From Nocardioides guangzhouensis (GTDB lineage Bacteria; Actinomycetota; Actinomycetes; Propionibacteriales; Nocardioidaceae): a DNA stretch of 64,000 nucleotides. The translations under genes were made by a program, and so were the position numbers. The stretch covers positions 22,109-86,108 of the forward strand of contig NZ_SDKM01000025.1 in the NCBI RefSeq assembly GCF_004519545.1, read 5' to 3'. The notes under the pieces were generated by a model. That model was not told where the DNA came from. It was given only the letters and a program-made list of their open reading frames with translations, and made no database searches. Positions within the stretch are counted from its first letter, which is position 1, and every line of letters begins with the position of its first letter. Of this stretch, positions 33,014-42,143 are shown in pieces.

Positions 33014-34019
33014 CGGTGCGGGTGGCGACCACGTCGGCGAACGCGTCGAGCGCCTCGCGGACCGGGCCCTCGGGGAGCACCTTGAGCAGCGCCTTGGCCT
33101 CGTGCGCGCGGTCGACGACGTAGGCGCGAGCCTCCGCCATCGCCGGGTGCGCGCGCAGCAGCCCCAGCGCCTCGGCGTGCAGGGCGTCGTCGGTGAGGTC
33201 GGCGTCGAGCAGCTCGAGCAGCCGGGCGTCGGCCGGGTCCGACGAGCGCCTGGCCAGCAGCACCGGCAGCGTGGGCACGCCCTCGCGCAGGTCGGTGCCC
33301 GGGGTCTTGCCGGACTCGTCGGAGTCGGAGGCGATGTCGAGGATGTCGTCGGAGATCTGGAACGCGCACCCCACGATCTCGCCGTACGCCGCCAGGGCCT
33401 CCTCGACTTCGCGCGGGGCGCCCGCGAACCGGGCGCCGTAGAGGGCCGAGGTCGCGATCAGCGAGCCGGTCTTGCCCGCGACCACGGCGAGGTGGTGCTC
33501 GAGCGGGTCGGCGTCCGCAGCCGGGGCCACGGTCTCCATGATCTGCCCCTCGACCAGGCGGGTGAACGTCTGCGCCTGGATGCGCACGGCGTCCGCGCCC
33601 AGCTCGGCGGTCAGCTCGGAGCTCTTCGAGAACAGGAAGTCACCGGTGAGGATCGCGACGTGGTTGTCCCAGCGTGCGTTCGCCGAGTCGGCGCCGCGCC
33701 GCAGCGCGGCCTCGTCCATCACGTCGTCGTGGTAGAGCGAGGCGAGGTGGGTCAGCTCGACCACGCAGGCCGCGGTGACCACGTCGTCGGAGGCGGCGTC
33801 GGGGCCGGTCTCCGCGGCCAGCAGCACCAGCAGCGGCCGGAACCGCTTGCCGCCGGCGTGCAGCAGGTGCCGGGCTGCGGTGGTGACGTACTCCGTGCGG
33901 CCGGTGACGTGACGCTCGAGCTCGCGCTCGACCTCCGCCATCCTGGCGCGCAGCCGCTCCGCGAGGGCCTCGTCGAGGACCGGCAGGGCGAGGGCCGCGG
34001 GGGCTGGCGTGGGGGTCAC
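33009..34019 (-). CDS. Polyprenyl diphosphate synthase (quinone side chain)
   Basis: 336-residue trans-prenyltransferase. GGKRFRP (56-62) binds the allylic substrate; the first aspartate-rich motif DDVMD is at 98-102 and the second is DDILD. It condenses isopentenyl units into a long prenyl chain, expected here for menaquinone. The GTG start overlaps the nuoN stop (GTGA), so it is the last gene of the nuo transcript. Context with ggr, menG and menF supports a menaquinone role. It cannot be assigned a chain length by reading. Confidence 0.93.
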   Translation of the reverse strand: MTPTPAPAALALPVLDEALAERLRARMAEVERELERHVTGRTEYVTTAARHLLHAGGKRFRPLLVLLAAETGPDAASDDVVTAACVVELTHLASLYHDDVMDEAALRRGADSANARWDNHVAILTGDFLFSKSSELTAELGADAVRIQAQTFTRLVEGQIMETVAPAADADPLEHHLAVVAGKTGSLIATSALYGARFAGAPREVEEALAAYGEIVGCAFQISDDILDIASDSDESGKTPGTDLREGVPTLPVLLARRSSDPADARLLELLDADLTDDALHAEALGLLRAHPAMAEARAYVVDRAHEAKALLKVLPEGPVREALDAFADVVATRTA

Positions 34020-35608
34020 CTGATGAATTCTCCCGCATGCGCGGCCAGGTCGAGCACCGGCCCGGGCACGATGCCGAGCAGCAGCGTCGCGGCGACCCCC
34101 AGCGCGATGGTCACCGCGGTGAGCACGCTCGGCAGGGTGACCGACGGGCCGGCGCCCACCGGGTCGGCGAAGTACATCAGCACGATCACGCGGACGTAGA
34201 AGAACGCCGCCAGGGCGCTGGTCAGCACCGCGACCACGACCACCGGCCAGGCACCGGCCGACATCGCGACCGCGAACACCGCCCACTTGCCGGTGAAGCC
34301 TGCGGTCAGCGGGATGCCGGCCATGCTGAGCAGGAAGAACGCGAAGATGCCGGCGACGATCGGCGACTCCTTGCCCAGCCCGGCCCAGCGGCTCAGGTGG
34401 TTGGTCTCGCCGCCCGCGTCGCGCACCATCGAGACGATGGCGAACGCGCCGAGGGTCATGAAGCCGTAGGTGACCAGGTAGAACAGCACCGCCTGCAGCG
34501 AGGTGATCTCGCCCGAGGAGAGCTCGCTGGCGCTCTGCGCACCGAGGACGCCGGTCAGCAGGAAGCCGGTGTGCGCCACCGAGGAGTAGGCCAGCATGCG
34601 CTTGATGTCGGACTGCGCGATCGCGAGCAGCGCGCCGACCAGCATGGTCAGGATCGCGATCACCCACAGCATCGGCTGCCAGCTCCAGCGCTCGTTGCCG
34701 AACGCCACGTAGTAGAGCCGCATCAGCGCGCCGAACGCCGCCACCTTGGTCGCGGCCGCCATGAAGCCGGTGACCGCGGTCGGGGCGCCCTGGTAGACGT
34801 CGGGCGTCCAGGCCTGGAACGGCGCGGCGCCGACCTTGAACAGCAGGCCGACCGAGATCAGGCCCATGCCGGCCAGCAGCAGCGTGCGGTTGCCGGTGTT
34901 GTTCGAGATCGCCTCGTTGATGCCGCCGAACTCCATCGTGCCGGCGTACCCGTAGACCAGGGCGATGCCGTAGATGAAGAACCCGGAGGAGAACGCGCCG
35001 AGCAGGAAGTACTTCAGCGCCGCCTCCTGGCTCAGCAGCCGCCGGCGACGGGCCAGGCCGGAGAGCAGGTAGAGCGGCAGCGACAGCACCTCGAGTGCGA
35101 CGAACATCGTCAGCAGGTCGTTGGACGCGGGGAACAGCATCATGCCGCCGACCGCGAACATCATCAGCGGGAAGACCTCGGTGTGGTCGAGGCCGCGGGT
35201 GGACGCCTCCCGCTCTGCTTCGGTGCCGGGCAGCGCGGCGGCCTGGCCGGCGAACGCCGACACCCCGCCCTCGAGCTCGCGCTCGGCGAACAGCAGCAGG
35301 CCCCCGACAGCGATCAGCAGGATCAGGCCCCACAGGAAGATCGCCGGGCCGTCCACGACGATCGCGCCCTCGGCGGTGATCCCGCCCTTGGCGGCACCCC
35401 CGGCGGTCTCGTTGAGGTCGAGGCCGATCATGACCGTGCCGACGAACGCGGCGGCCAGGCCGACCAGTGCCAGCAGCACCTGGGTGGCGTAGCGGACCCG
35501 GCGCGGCGCGAACGCCTCGACGAGCACACCGGCGCACGCGACGCCGAAGACCAGCAGCATCGGCCAGACCTCGGCGTACCCGATGACGGGCTTCGAGAAC
35601 TCGATCAC
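34016..35608 (-). CDS. nuoN: NADH-quinone oxidoreductase subunit N
   Basis: 530-residue antiporter-like membrane subunit of complex I, with 14 predicted helices. ALKYFLLGAFSSGFFIYGI carries the conserved lysine of the proton channel, and KVGAAPFQAWTPDVYQGAP is the family signature. The stop overlaps the polyprenyl synthase start. It is coupled to nuoM, whose stop at 35605 overlaps its ATG. Confidence 0.96.
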   Translation of the reverse strand: MIEFSKPVIGYAEVWPMLLVFGVACAGVLVEAFAPRRVRYATQVLLALVGLAAAFVGTVMIGLDLNETAGGAAKGGITAEGAIVVDGPAIFLWGLILLIAVGGLLLFAERELEGGVSAFAGQAAALPGTEAEREASTRGLDHTEVFPLMMFAVGGMMLFPASNDLLTMFVALEVLSLPLYLLSGLARRRRLLSQEAALKYFLLGAFSSGFFIYGIALVYGYAGTMEFGGINEAISNNTGNRTLLLAGMGLISVGLLFKVGAAPFQAWTPDVYQGAPTAVTGFMAAATKVAAFGALMRLYYVAFGNERWSWQPMLWVIAILTMLVGALLAIAQSDIKRMLAYSSVAHTGFLLTGVLGAQSASELSSGEITSLQAVLFYLVTYGFMTLGAFAIVSMVRDAGGETNHLSRWAGLGKESPIVAGIFAFFLLSMAGIPLTAGFTGKWAVFAVAMSAGAWPVVVVAVLTSALAAFFYVRVIVLMYFADPVGAGPSVTLPSVLTAVTIALGVAATLLLGIVPGPVLDLAAHAGEFIR

Positions 35609-37140
35609 TGGTGGTCCTCCTCCGCCTGCGTGCCGGCGGGCACGGTCGGCGGCTCGTCCTGGACGCCGACGGTCGTCATGGTGGTCTCGATGGCCGGGTT
35701 GATGACGTCGAGCAGCGGCTGCGGGAAGAACCCGACCAGCACCATCGCCAGCAGGATCGGGGCGATCGCCCCGACCTCACGCCGGTTCAGGTCGACGACG
35801 GTCTCGACGCCCGGCTGGACCGGTCCGGTCATGGTCCGCTGGTACATCAGCAGGACGTAGATCGCGGCCAGCACGATGCCGGACACCGCGATCGCACCGA
35901 CCCACCAGGCGTGGCTGAACCCGCCGACCAGGACCAGGAACTCGGAGATGAACGGCGAGAGGCCGGGCAGGCCGAGCGTGGCCAGGCCGGCCACCAGGAA
36001 GGTGCCGGCCAGCACCGGGGCCACCTTCTCCACGCCGCCCTGCGCGCTGATCAGCGGCGTGCCGCGACGGTGGATGAGGTAGCCGGCGATGAGGAACAGC
36101 GCGGCCGTCGAGAGCCCGTGGTTGAACATGTAGAGCGTCGCGCCGGACAGCCCCTGGCTGTTGAGCACGAAGATGCCGAGCACGATGAACCCGAAGTGGG
36201 ACAGCGAGGTCAGGCCGATCAGGCGCAGCATGTTGTCCTGGCCGATCGCCAGCAGCGCGCCGTACACGATGCTGATCAGGGCCATCACCACCACGACCGG
36301 GGTGGCCCAGTCGGAGGCCTCCGGGAACAGGCCGAGGCAGAACCGCAGCATGCCGTAGGTGCCGATCTTGTCGAGCACGCAGATCAGCAGCACGCTGGTG
36401 CCCGGTGTGGCCGCGGCGGTCGTGTCGGGCAGCCAGGTGTGCACCGGGAACATCGGCGCCTTGATCGCGAACGCGATGAAGAAGCCGAGGAACAGCCAGC
36501 GACCCTCGACGGTGCCGATGTCGAGCTGGGCCAGGTTCGAGATGAGGTACGACGGCTCGCCCTGGCTGGCGGACAGGGCGTAGAGCCCCACCACCGACGC
36601 CAGCATGATCAGGCCGCCGGCCAGCATGTAGAGCAGGAACTTCACCGCGGCCCGGGCCCGGTTCTCGCCGCCGAAGCCACCGATGAGGAAGTACGCCGGG
36701 ATCAGCGTCGCCTCGAACACGACGTAGAACAGCAGCACGTCCTGGGCGAGGAACACCGCCAGCGCGAGGCCCTCGAGCGCCAGCATCAGGGCGAAGAACG
36801 CCTTGGTGTTGCGGGTGTCGGCGTCGTTCCAGGAGGCGAGCACCACCAGCGGGACCAGCAGCGAGGTGAGCAGCACCAGGGTCAGCGCGATGCCGTCGAC
36901 ACCGACCGCGTAGGACGCGCCGAACGCCTCGATCCAGGTGTGCGTCTCGGTGAGCTGCATGCCGGCGCCGGTGTCGTACTGCGTGGCGGTGCCGACCGCG
37001 GCAGCCAGCGTCAGCGTCGTGAACAGCAGCGCCAGCTGCTTGGGCAGCGCCGCGCCGGGACGCGAGGGCAGGAACGCCGTGACCACCGCTCCGACGAGCG
37101 GCACCACGATCAGCGTGGTCAGCCAGGGGAAGTCAATCAT
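35605..37140 (-). CDS. nuoM: NADH-quinone oxidoreductase subunit M
   Basis: 511-residue proton-pumping membrane subunit. Conserved features include YVVFEATLIPAYFLIGGFGG (channel Glu), FLLYMLAGGLIML and KAPMFPVHTWLPD. The ATG at 37140 overlaps the nuoL stop by four bases. Both the N-terminal glutamate and the lysines of the transport path are present, so it should be active. Confidence 0.97.
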   Translation of the reverse strand: MIDFPWLTTLIVVPLVGAVVTAFLPSRPGAALPKQLALLFTTLTLAAAVGTATQYDTGAGMQLTETHTWIEAFGASYAVGVDGIALTLVLLTSLLVPLVVLASWNDADTRNTKAFFALMLALEGLALAVFLAQDVLLFYVVFEATLIPAYFLIGGFGGENRARAAVKFLLYMLAGGLIMLASVVGLYALSASQGEPSYLISNLAQLDIGTVEGRWLFLGFFIAFAIKAPMFPVHTWLPDTTAAATPGTSVLLICVLDKIGTYGMLRFCLGLFPEASDWATPVVVVMALISIVYGALLAIGQDNMLRLIGLTSLSHFGFIVLGIFVLNSQGLSGATLYMFNHGLSTAALFLIAGYLIHRRGTPLISAQGGVEKVAPVLAGTFLVAGLATLGLPGLSPFISEFLVLVGGFSHAWWVGAIAVSGIVLAAIYVLLMYQRTMTGPVQPGVETVVDLNRREVGAIAPILLAMVLVGFFPQPLLDVINPAIETTMTTVGVQDEPPTVPAGTQAEEDHQ

Positions 37141-39092
37141 CCGAGGTTCACCACCAGGAGGGCGAGGACGACGAGGATCGCGCCGCCGAGCAGGGACAGG
37201 GCATAGGAGCGCACGAAGCCGTTCTGCCAGCGCCGGAAGACCTGCGCGAGGCCCCCGGTGGCGGAGGCCTGGCCCATGACCGCGCCGTCGACGACGGACT
37301 TGTCGAAGGTGGTCAGGCCGTGCACCACGTGGGTGCCGGGCCGGACGACGAGGGTGTCGTTGATCGCGTCGCCGTACAAGTCGTTGCGGGCGGCGCGGGT
37401 GAAGACCGACACCTGGGTCGGAGCCACCCGCGGGACCTCGGACCTCCCGATCGTGAACCAGGCCGTCGCGACCCCCGCCGCGACCACCGCGAGGATGATC
37501 AGCGTGATCACGATCGGCGGGACCTCGGTCTCGTGGTGGACCGGTGTGCCGACGACCGGCGCCAGGAAGTCGACGATCCAGTCGTTGAGCAGCATGATGC
37601 CGCCGAGCACCGAGAGGGCCGCCAGCACGATCAGAGGGAACGTCATGACCTTGGGCGACTCGTGGGGGTGGACGTGCTCCTCCCAGCGCTTCTGGGTGAA
37701 GAACGTCATCAGCATCAGTCGCGTCATGTAGAAGCCGGTGATGCCGGCGCCGATGGTGGCGAGGATGCCGATCCAGACGCTGTCGACGAACGCGGTCTCG
37801 ATGATCTTGTCCTTCGACCAGAAGCCGGAGAAGCCCGGGAAGCCGATGATCGCGAGGTAGCCCATCAGGAAGGTCAGGAACGTGATCGGCAGCATCTTGC
37901 TCAGAGCACCGTAGTGCCGCATGTCGACGTCGTCGTCCATCGCGTGCATGACCGATCCGGCGCCCAGGAACATGTTGGCCTTGAAGAAGCCGTGGTTCAG
38001 CAGGTGGAAGATCGCGAACGCGTAGCCGGCGATGCCGAGGCCGGCGCCGAGCATCATGTAGCCGATCTGGCTCATGGTGGAGCCGGCGAGGACCTTCTTG
38101 ATGTCGTCCTTGGAGGTACCGATGATGGCACCCCACAGGAGCGTGACCACCGCGACCGCGATCACCGCGGTCTGGGCGTCGGGCGCCCGGTCGAAGATGA
38201 AGTTCGAGCGGACGATGAGATAGACGCCGGCGGTCACCATGGTGGCCGCGTGGATCAGCGCGGAGACCGGGGTCGGGCCCTCCATCGCGTCGAGCAGCCA
38301 GGCCTGCAGCGGGACCTGGGCGGACTTGCCGCAGGCACCGAGGAGGAGCAGCAGGCCGATCGCGGTGAGCGTGCTCTCCTTGGCGCCGCCGGCGGCCTCC
38401 GACACACCCGTGAAGGAGATGGTGCCGAAGGTGACGAAGATCAGCATGATCGCCAGCGACATGCCCATGTCGCCGACCCGGTTGATGACGAACGCCTTCT
38501 TCGCGGCGGCCGCGGCGGACGGCTTGTACTGCCAGAAGCCGATCAGGAGGTACGACGCGAGGCCGACGCCCTCCCAGCCGAGGAACAGCAGGAGGTAGTT
38601 CTCCGCGAGCACCAGCACGAGCATCGCGGCCACGAAGAGGTTGAGGTAGCCGAAGAACCGGCGGCGGCGCTCGTCGTGGGCCATGTAGCCGATCGAGTAG
38701 ATGTGGATCAGTCCGCCGACACCGGTGATCAGCAGCAGGAACAGCGCCGACAGCGGGTCGTAGAGCAGGTCCGCGCCCACCTTGAACCCGCCGACCGAGA
38801 TCCAGTCGTAGAGGTGCTGGCTGACCTGCCGGTCGTCGTCGGCGCGGCCGATCAGGGAGACGAACATGGCCAGGCTGATCGCGAACGAGCCGACCACCGT
38901 GAGGCAGCCGAGCAGGTGCCCCCAGGCGTCGGTGAGCCTGCCGCCGAGGAGCAGGATCGCGGCGCCGGCCAGCGGCAGCGCGATCACCACCCACATCAGC
39001 GTGAAGACACCGTCGGCCGAGGACGGGTCGACCACGGGAACGTGCTCGGCGCCCTCGGCGGCCAGCGGTGCCAGCATGGGAAGAACAGACAT
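37137..39092 (-). CDS. nuoL: NADH-quinone oxidoreductase subunit L
   Basis: 651-residue distal pump subunit with the long lateral helix at its C-terminus. VGLASYLLIGFWQYK, KSAQVPLQAWLLDAMEGPTP and VSALIHAATMVTAGVYL are diagnostic. The ATG at 39092 is preferred, as GAGGTGA lies eight bases upstream; an in-frame GTG at 39104 has no ribosome site. The gene follows nuoK by 13 bp. Confidence 0.96.
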   Translation of the reverse strand: MSVLPMLAPLAAEGAEHVPVVDPSSADGVFTLMWVVIALPLAGAAILLLGGRLTDAWGHLLGCLTVVGSFAISLAMFVSLIGRADDDRQVSQHLYDWISVGGFKVGADLLYDPLSALFLLLITGVGGLIHIYSIGYMAHDERRRRFFGYLNLFVAAMLVLVLAENYLLLFLGWEGVGLASYLLIGFWQYKPSAAAAAKKAFVINRVGDMGMSLAIMLIFVTFGTISFTGVSEAAGGAKESTLTAIGLLLLLGACGKSAQVPLQAWLLDAMEGPTPVSALIHAATMVTAGVYLIVRSNFIFDRAPDAQTAVIAVAVVTLLWGAIIGTSKDDIKKVLAGSTMSQIGYMMLGAGLGIAGYAFAIFHLLNHGFFKANMFLGAGSVMHAMDDDVDMRHYGALSKMLPITFLTFLMGYLAIIGFPGFSGFWSKDKIIETAFVDSVWIGILATIGAGITGFYMTRLMLMTFFTQKRWEEHVHPHESPKVMTFPLIVLAALSVLGGIMLLNDWIVDFLAPVVGTPVHHETEVPPIVITLIILAVVAAGVATAWFTIGRSEVPRVAPTQVSVFTRAARNDLYGDAINDTLVVRPGTHVVHGLTTFDKSVVDGAVMGQASATGGLAQVFRRWQNGFVRSYALSLLGGAILVVLALLVVNLG

Positions 39093-39105
39093 CAGACTCG
39101 TCACC

Positions 39106-39405
39106 TCAGTACTTCAACAGGCTCGCGTCGTCGACCGAGGCCGAGCGTCGGGTCCGGAAGATGGTCATGATGATCGCGAGGCCGACCACGACCTCCGCGG
39201 CGGCCACCACCATCACGAAGAACGCGCCCACCTGGCCCTCGAGGTTGCCGTTCGCCTTGGCGAAGGTCACCAGCGCGAGGTTGGAGGCGTTCAGCATGAG
39301 CTCGACGCACATGAAGACCACGATCGCGTTGCGGCGGGTCAGCACGCCCACGCAGCCGATCGTGAACAGGATCGCCGAGAGGACGATGTAGGGCTCGGTG
39401 CTCAT
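39106..39405 (-). CDS. nuoK: NADH-quinone oxidoreductase subunit K
   Basis: 99-residue three-helix subunit: YIVLSAILFTIGCVGVLTRR, FMCVELMLNASNLALVTFA (with the conserved membrane Glu) and VVAAAEVVVGLAIIMTIFR. The start at 39405 gives the usual length; longer frames would translate the repeated linker described at 39406. It lies between nuoJ and nuoL. Confidence 0.96.
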   Translation of the reverse strand: MSTEPYIVLSAILFTIGCVGVLTRRNAIVVFMCVELMLNASNLALVTFAKANGNLEGQVGAFFVMVVAAAEVVVGLAIIMTIFRTRRSASVDDASLLKY

Positions 39406-39457
39406 ACGGGGTCCCCGTTCGAACCGCAGCGCAGCGAGGATTCGTAGGGAGTGATCA
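39406..39457 (-). repeat. Dispersed linker repeat, copy between nuoJ and nuoK
   Basis: About 50 bp from the nuoJ stop to the nuoK start. It is about 80% identical to 45871-45922. The part next to the start codon is a CGGGG-T-CCCCG palindrome that covers the likely ribosome site, and the middle is a GCAGCGCAGCGAG run. Confidence 0.75.
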
Positions 39458-40252
39458 TTGTGCACCCTCCTCGTCCTCGTCGACGGCCGGCCGGGCCGCG
39501 CCGCCCTGGCCGAGCTGCCGCTGCACCTCGTCGATGTCGTCGGCCATGGCCGGCGCGGACCGCACCGTGCCGCGGGCGGCGAGCACGCGGGAGACCGATG
39601 CCTCGCTGGCGGTGCCGTCGGGCAGCAGGGCCGGGGTGTCGACCGCGTTGTGGCGGGCGAAGACGCCCGGAGGAGGCAGCGGCCCGAGATGCCGTCCGGT
39701 GTCGGCGTACTCGCGCACCCGGCGGGCGGCCTGCGCGGCCTGCCCCTCCTTGGGAGTGAGCCGCTCGCGGTGGGCGAGCACCATGGCCCCGATGGCGGCG
39801 GTGATCAGCAGCGCCGAGGTGGTCTCGAAGGCGAAGACATACTTGCTGAACAGCAGGTTCGCCAGCTGGGGGACGTTGCCGCCCTCGTTGGCCTTGTCGA
39901 GGCCGACCACGGTGCCGAAGGTGACCTGGGAGATGCCGACGACCAGGACCAGGCCGAACAGCAGCCCGACGACCGTGGCCAGCAGCCGCTGACCGCGGAT
40001 GGTCTCGACGACCGAGTCGGAGGCGTCGACGCCGACCAGCATCAGCACGAACAGGAACAGCATGAGGATGGCGCCGGTGTAGACGATGATCTGCACGGCG
40101 AAGAGGAACGGCGCGTCCAGCGCGGCGTACAGCACAGCCAGGCTGATCATCACGACGGCCAGCAGCAGTGCGGCGTGCACGGCCTTGCGCACGAACAGGA
40201 TGCCGAGCGCGGCCGCGACCATGATCGGCGCCAGGATCCAGAACGCGGTCAC
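39455..40252 (-). CDS. nuoJ: NADH-quinone oxidoreductase subunit J
   Basis: 265-residue membrane subunit: five helices, with the pi-bulge helix region VQIIVYTGAILMLFLFVLML characteristic of NuoJ. The C-terminal 85 residues are a hydrophilic tail, longer than the E. coli form but usual in actinobacteria. The GTG start overlaps the nuoI stop (GTGA). Confidence 0.95.
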   Translation of the reverse strand: MTAFWILAPIMVAAALGILFVRKAVHAALLLAVVMISLAVLYAALDAPFLFAVQIIVYTGAILMLFLFVLMLVGVDASDSVVETIRGQRLLATVVGLLFGLVLVVGISQVTFGTVVGLDKANEGGNVPQLANLLFSKYVFAFETTSALLITAAIGAMVLAHRERLTPKEGQAAQAARRVREYADTGRHLGPLPPPGVFARHNAVDTPALLPDGTASEASVSRVLAARGTVRSAPAMADDIDEVQRQLGQGGAARPAVDEDEEGAQ

Positions 40253-40830
40253 TGCGCGGCCCCCGATCCGGTCTGCGCCGAGGCGTCCGTGGTGCCGGCC
40301 GGCTTGCGGAAGGTCCCGCGGTAGTAGTCGCCCTCGTCGTCGCCGAGCAGCATCGGGTGCGGCGGCTGCTCCATGCCCGGCAGCAGCGGGGCGAGCAGGT
40401 CCTGCTTCTCGTAGATCAGGTCGGCCCGGTTGTCGTCGGCCAGCTCGTACTCGTTGGTCATCGTGAGCGCCCGGGTCGGACAGGCCTCGATGCACAGGCC
40501 GCAGAGGATGCAGCGCAGGTAGTTGATCTGGTAGACGCGGCCGTACCGCTCACCCGGGGAGAAGCGCTCGTCCTCGGTGTTCGTGGCGCCCTCGACGTAG
40601 ATCGCGTCCGCGGGACAGGCCCAGGCGCACAGCTCGCAGCCGATGCACTTCTCGAGACCATCGGGCCAGCGGTTGAGCTGGTGCCGGCCGTGGAACCGCG
40701 GCGCGGTGGGCTGCTTCTCGAAGGGGTACTGCTCGGTGACCACCTTCTTGAACATCGTGCGGAAGGTGACCCCGAAACCCGCGACGGGGTCCCAGAGCTG
40801 CTCCTTGAGGCCCTTGCGTGGCTCGGCCAT
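40249..40830 (-). CDS. nuoI: NADH-quinone oxidoreductase subunit I (two 4Fe-4S clusters)
   Basis: 193-residue ferredoxin-like subunit. The two cluster motifs CIGCELCAWACP and CILCGLCIEACP are complete and carry electrons to cluster N2. The C-terminal tail (about 50 residues) is poorly conserved. The ATG overlaps the nuoH stop by one base. Confidence 0.97.
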   Translation of the reverse strand: MAEPRKGLKEQLWDPVAGFGVTFRTMFKKVVTEQYPFEKQPTAPRFHGRHQLNRWPDGLEKCIGCELCAWACPADAIYVEGATNTEDERFSPGERYGRVYQINYLRCILCGLCIEACPTRALTMTNEYELADDNRADLIYEKQDLLAPLLPGMEQPPHPMLLGDDEGDYYRGTFRKPAGTTDASAQTGSGAAQ

Positions 40831-42143
40831 CAGTTCTCCTCACGGAAGGTCAGCGGGGCGGCGGCGCCCCGGACGGGGCCACCGGCAGGCATGGGCGGGA
40901 CCGGGAAGCCGCCGGACGACGGAGCACCGGCGACGGCCGGCTCCTCGTCCTCCTCGGACTTCCGCTCCGGGATGAGGAACATCACCAGGAAGATCGCGGC
41001 CATGATGCCGATGATGACGAGCAGCTGCTGCCGGTCGACACCGCCGTCGAGCGTGACCGCCCGGATGGTGGCGACCGCGACGATCCACAGGAGCGAGATC
41101 GGGATCAGCCGCTTCCAGCCGAACGCCATGAACTGGTCGTAGCGCAGGCGGGGCAGCGAGCCACGCAGCCAGATGAAGATGAAGACGAAGAACAGGACCT
41201 TGCCGAAGAACCACAGCAGCGGCCAGTAGCCCTCGTTGGAGCCCGGCCAGATCTGGGAGATCGGCCACGGGGCGTGCCACCCGCCGAGGAACAGCGTCGT
41301 CGCGAGCGCGGACACGGTCGCCATGTTGATGTACTCGGCGAGGAAGAACAGGGCGAACTTCAGCGAGGAGTACTCGGTGTGGAAGCCGCCCACCAGCTCC
41401 CCCTCGGCCTCGGGGAGGTCGAACGGCGCGCGGTTGGTCTCGCCGACCATCGCGATCATGTAGATGATGAACGACGGCACCAGCACGAAGCCGAACCAGA
41501 CGTCCTTCTGGGCGGCCACGATCTCCGAGGTGGACATCGAGCCGGCGTAGAGGAACACCGCGACCAGGGCCAGGCCCATCGCGACCTCGTAGGAGATCAT
41601 CTGGGCGCTCGAGCGGAGCCCGCCGAGCAGGGAGTACGTCGACCCGGAGGACCAGCCGCCGAGCACGATGCCGTAGATGCCGATCGACGCGATCGCCATC
41701 ACGAACAGCACCGCGACGGGCATGTCGGTCAGCTGCAGCGGCGTCCGCTCCCCGAACATGTCGACCTCGGGACCGAACGGGATCACCGAGAAGGTCACGA
41801 ACGCCGGGATCGCGGCGAGGATCGGCGCGAGGATGAAGACCGCCTTGTCCGCGGCCTTCGGGATGATGTCCTCCTTCAGCGCCAGCTTCACGCCGTCGGC
41901 CAGCGACTGCAGCAGTCCGAAGGGGCCGTTCACGTTGGGGCCGATCCGGTGCTGCATCCGCGCGACCACGCGGCGCTCCCACCAGATGTTGAACAGCGTC
42001 AGCAGCACCAGGACCAGGAAGATCAGCACGGCCTTGATGAGGATGATCCACCACGGGTCGTGGCCGAACGCCGAGAGGTCGTCGATGCGGTCGTCCGCGG
42101 CCAGGCTGGTCAGCGCGGTCGGCGCGAGGTGTGCGGTGATCAC
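40830..42143 (-). CDS. nuoH: NADH-quinone oxidoreductase subunit H
   Basis: 437-residue membrane subunit that forms the quinone chamber. ERRVVARMQHRIGPNVNGPF, ADGVKLALKEDIIP and GETNRAPFDLPEAEGELVGG are the conserved quinone-site and E-channel loops. The C-terminal 60 residues add a proline-rich cytosolic tail. The GTG at 42143 overlaps the nuoG stop. A longer frame exists but is arginine-rich and not credible. Confidence 0.96.
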   Translation of the reverse strand: MITAHLAPTALTSLAADDRIDDLSAFGHDPWWIILIKAVLIFLVLVLLTLFNIWWERRVVARMQHRIGPNVNGPFGLLQSLADGVKLALKEDIIPKAADKAVFILAPILAAIPAFVTFSVIPFGPEVDMFGERTPLQLTDMPVAVLFVMAIASIGIYGIVLGGWSSGSTYSLLGGLRSSAQMISYEVAMGLALVAVFLYAGSMSTSEIVAAQKDVWFGFVLVPSFIIYMIAMVGETNRAPFDLPEAEGELVGGFHTEYSSLKFALFFLAEYINMATVSALATTLFLGGWHAPWPISQIWPGSNEGYWPLLWFFGKVLFFVFIFIWLRGSLPRLRYDQFMAFGWKRLIPISLLWIVAVATIRAVTLDGGVDRQQLLVIIGIMAAIFLVMFLIPERKSEEDEEPAVAGAPSSGGFPVPPMPAGGPVRGAAAPLTFREEN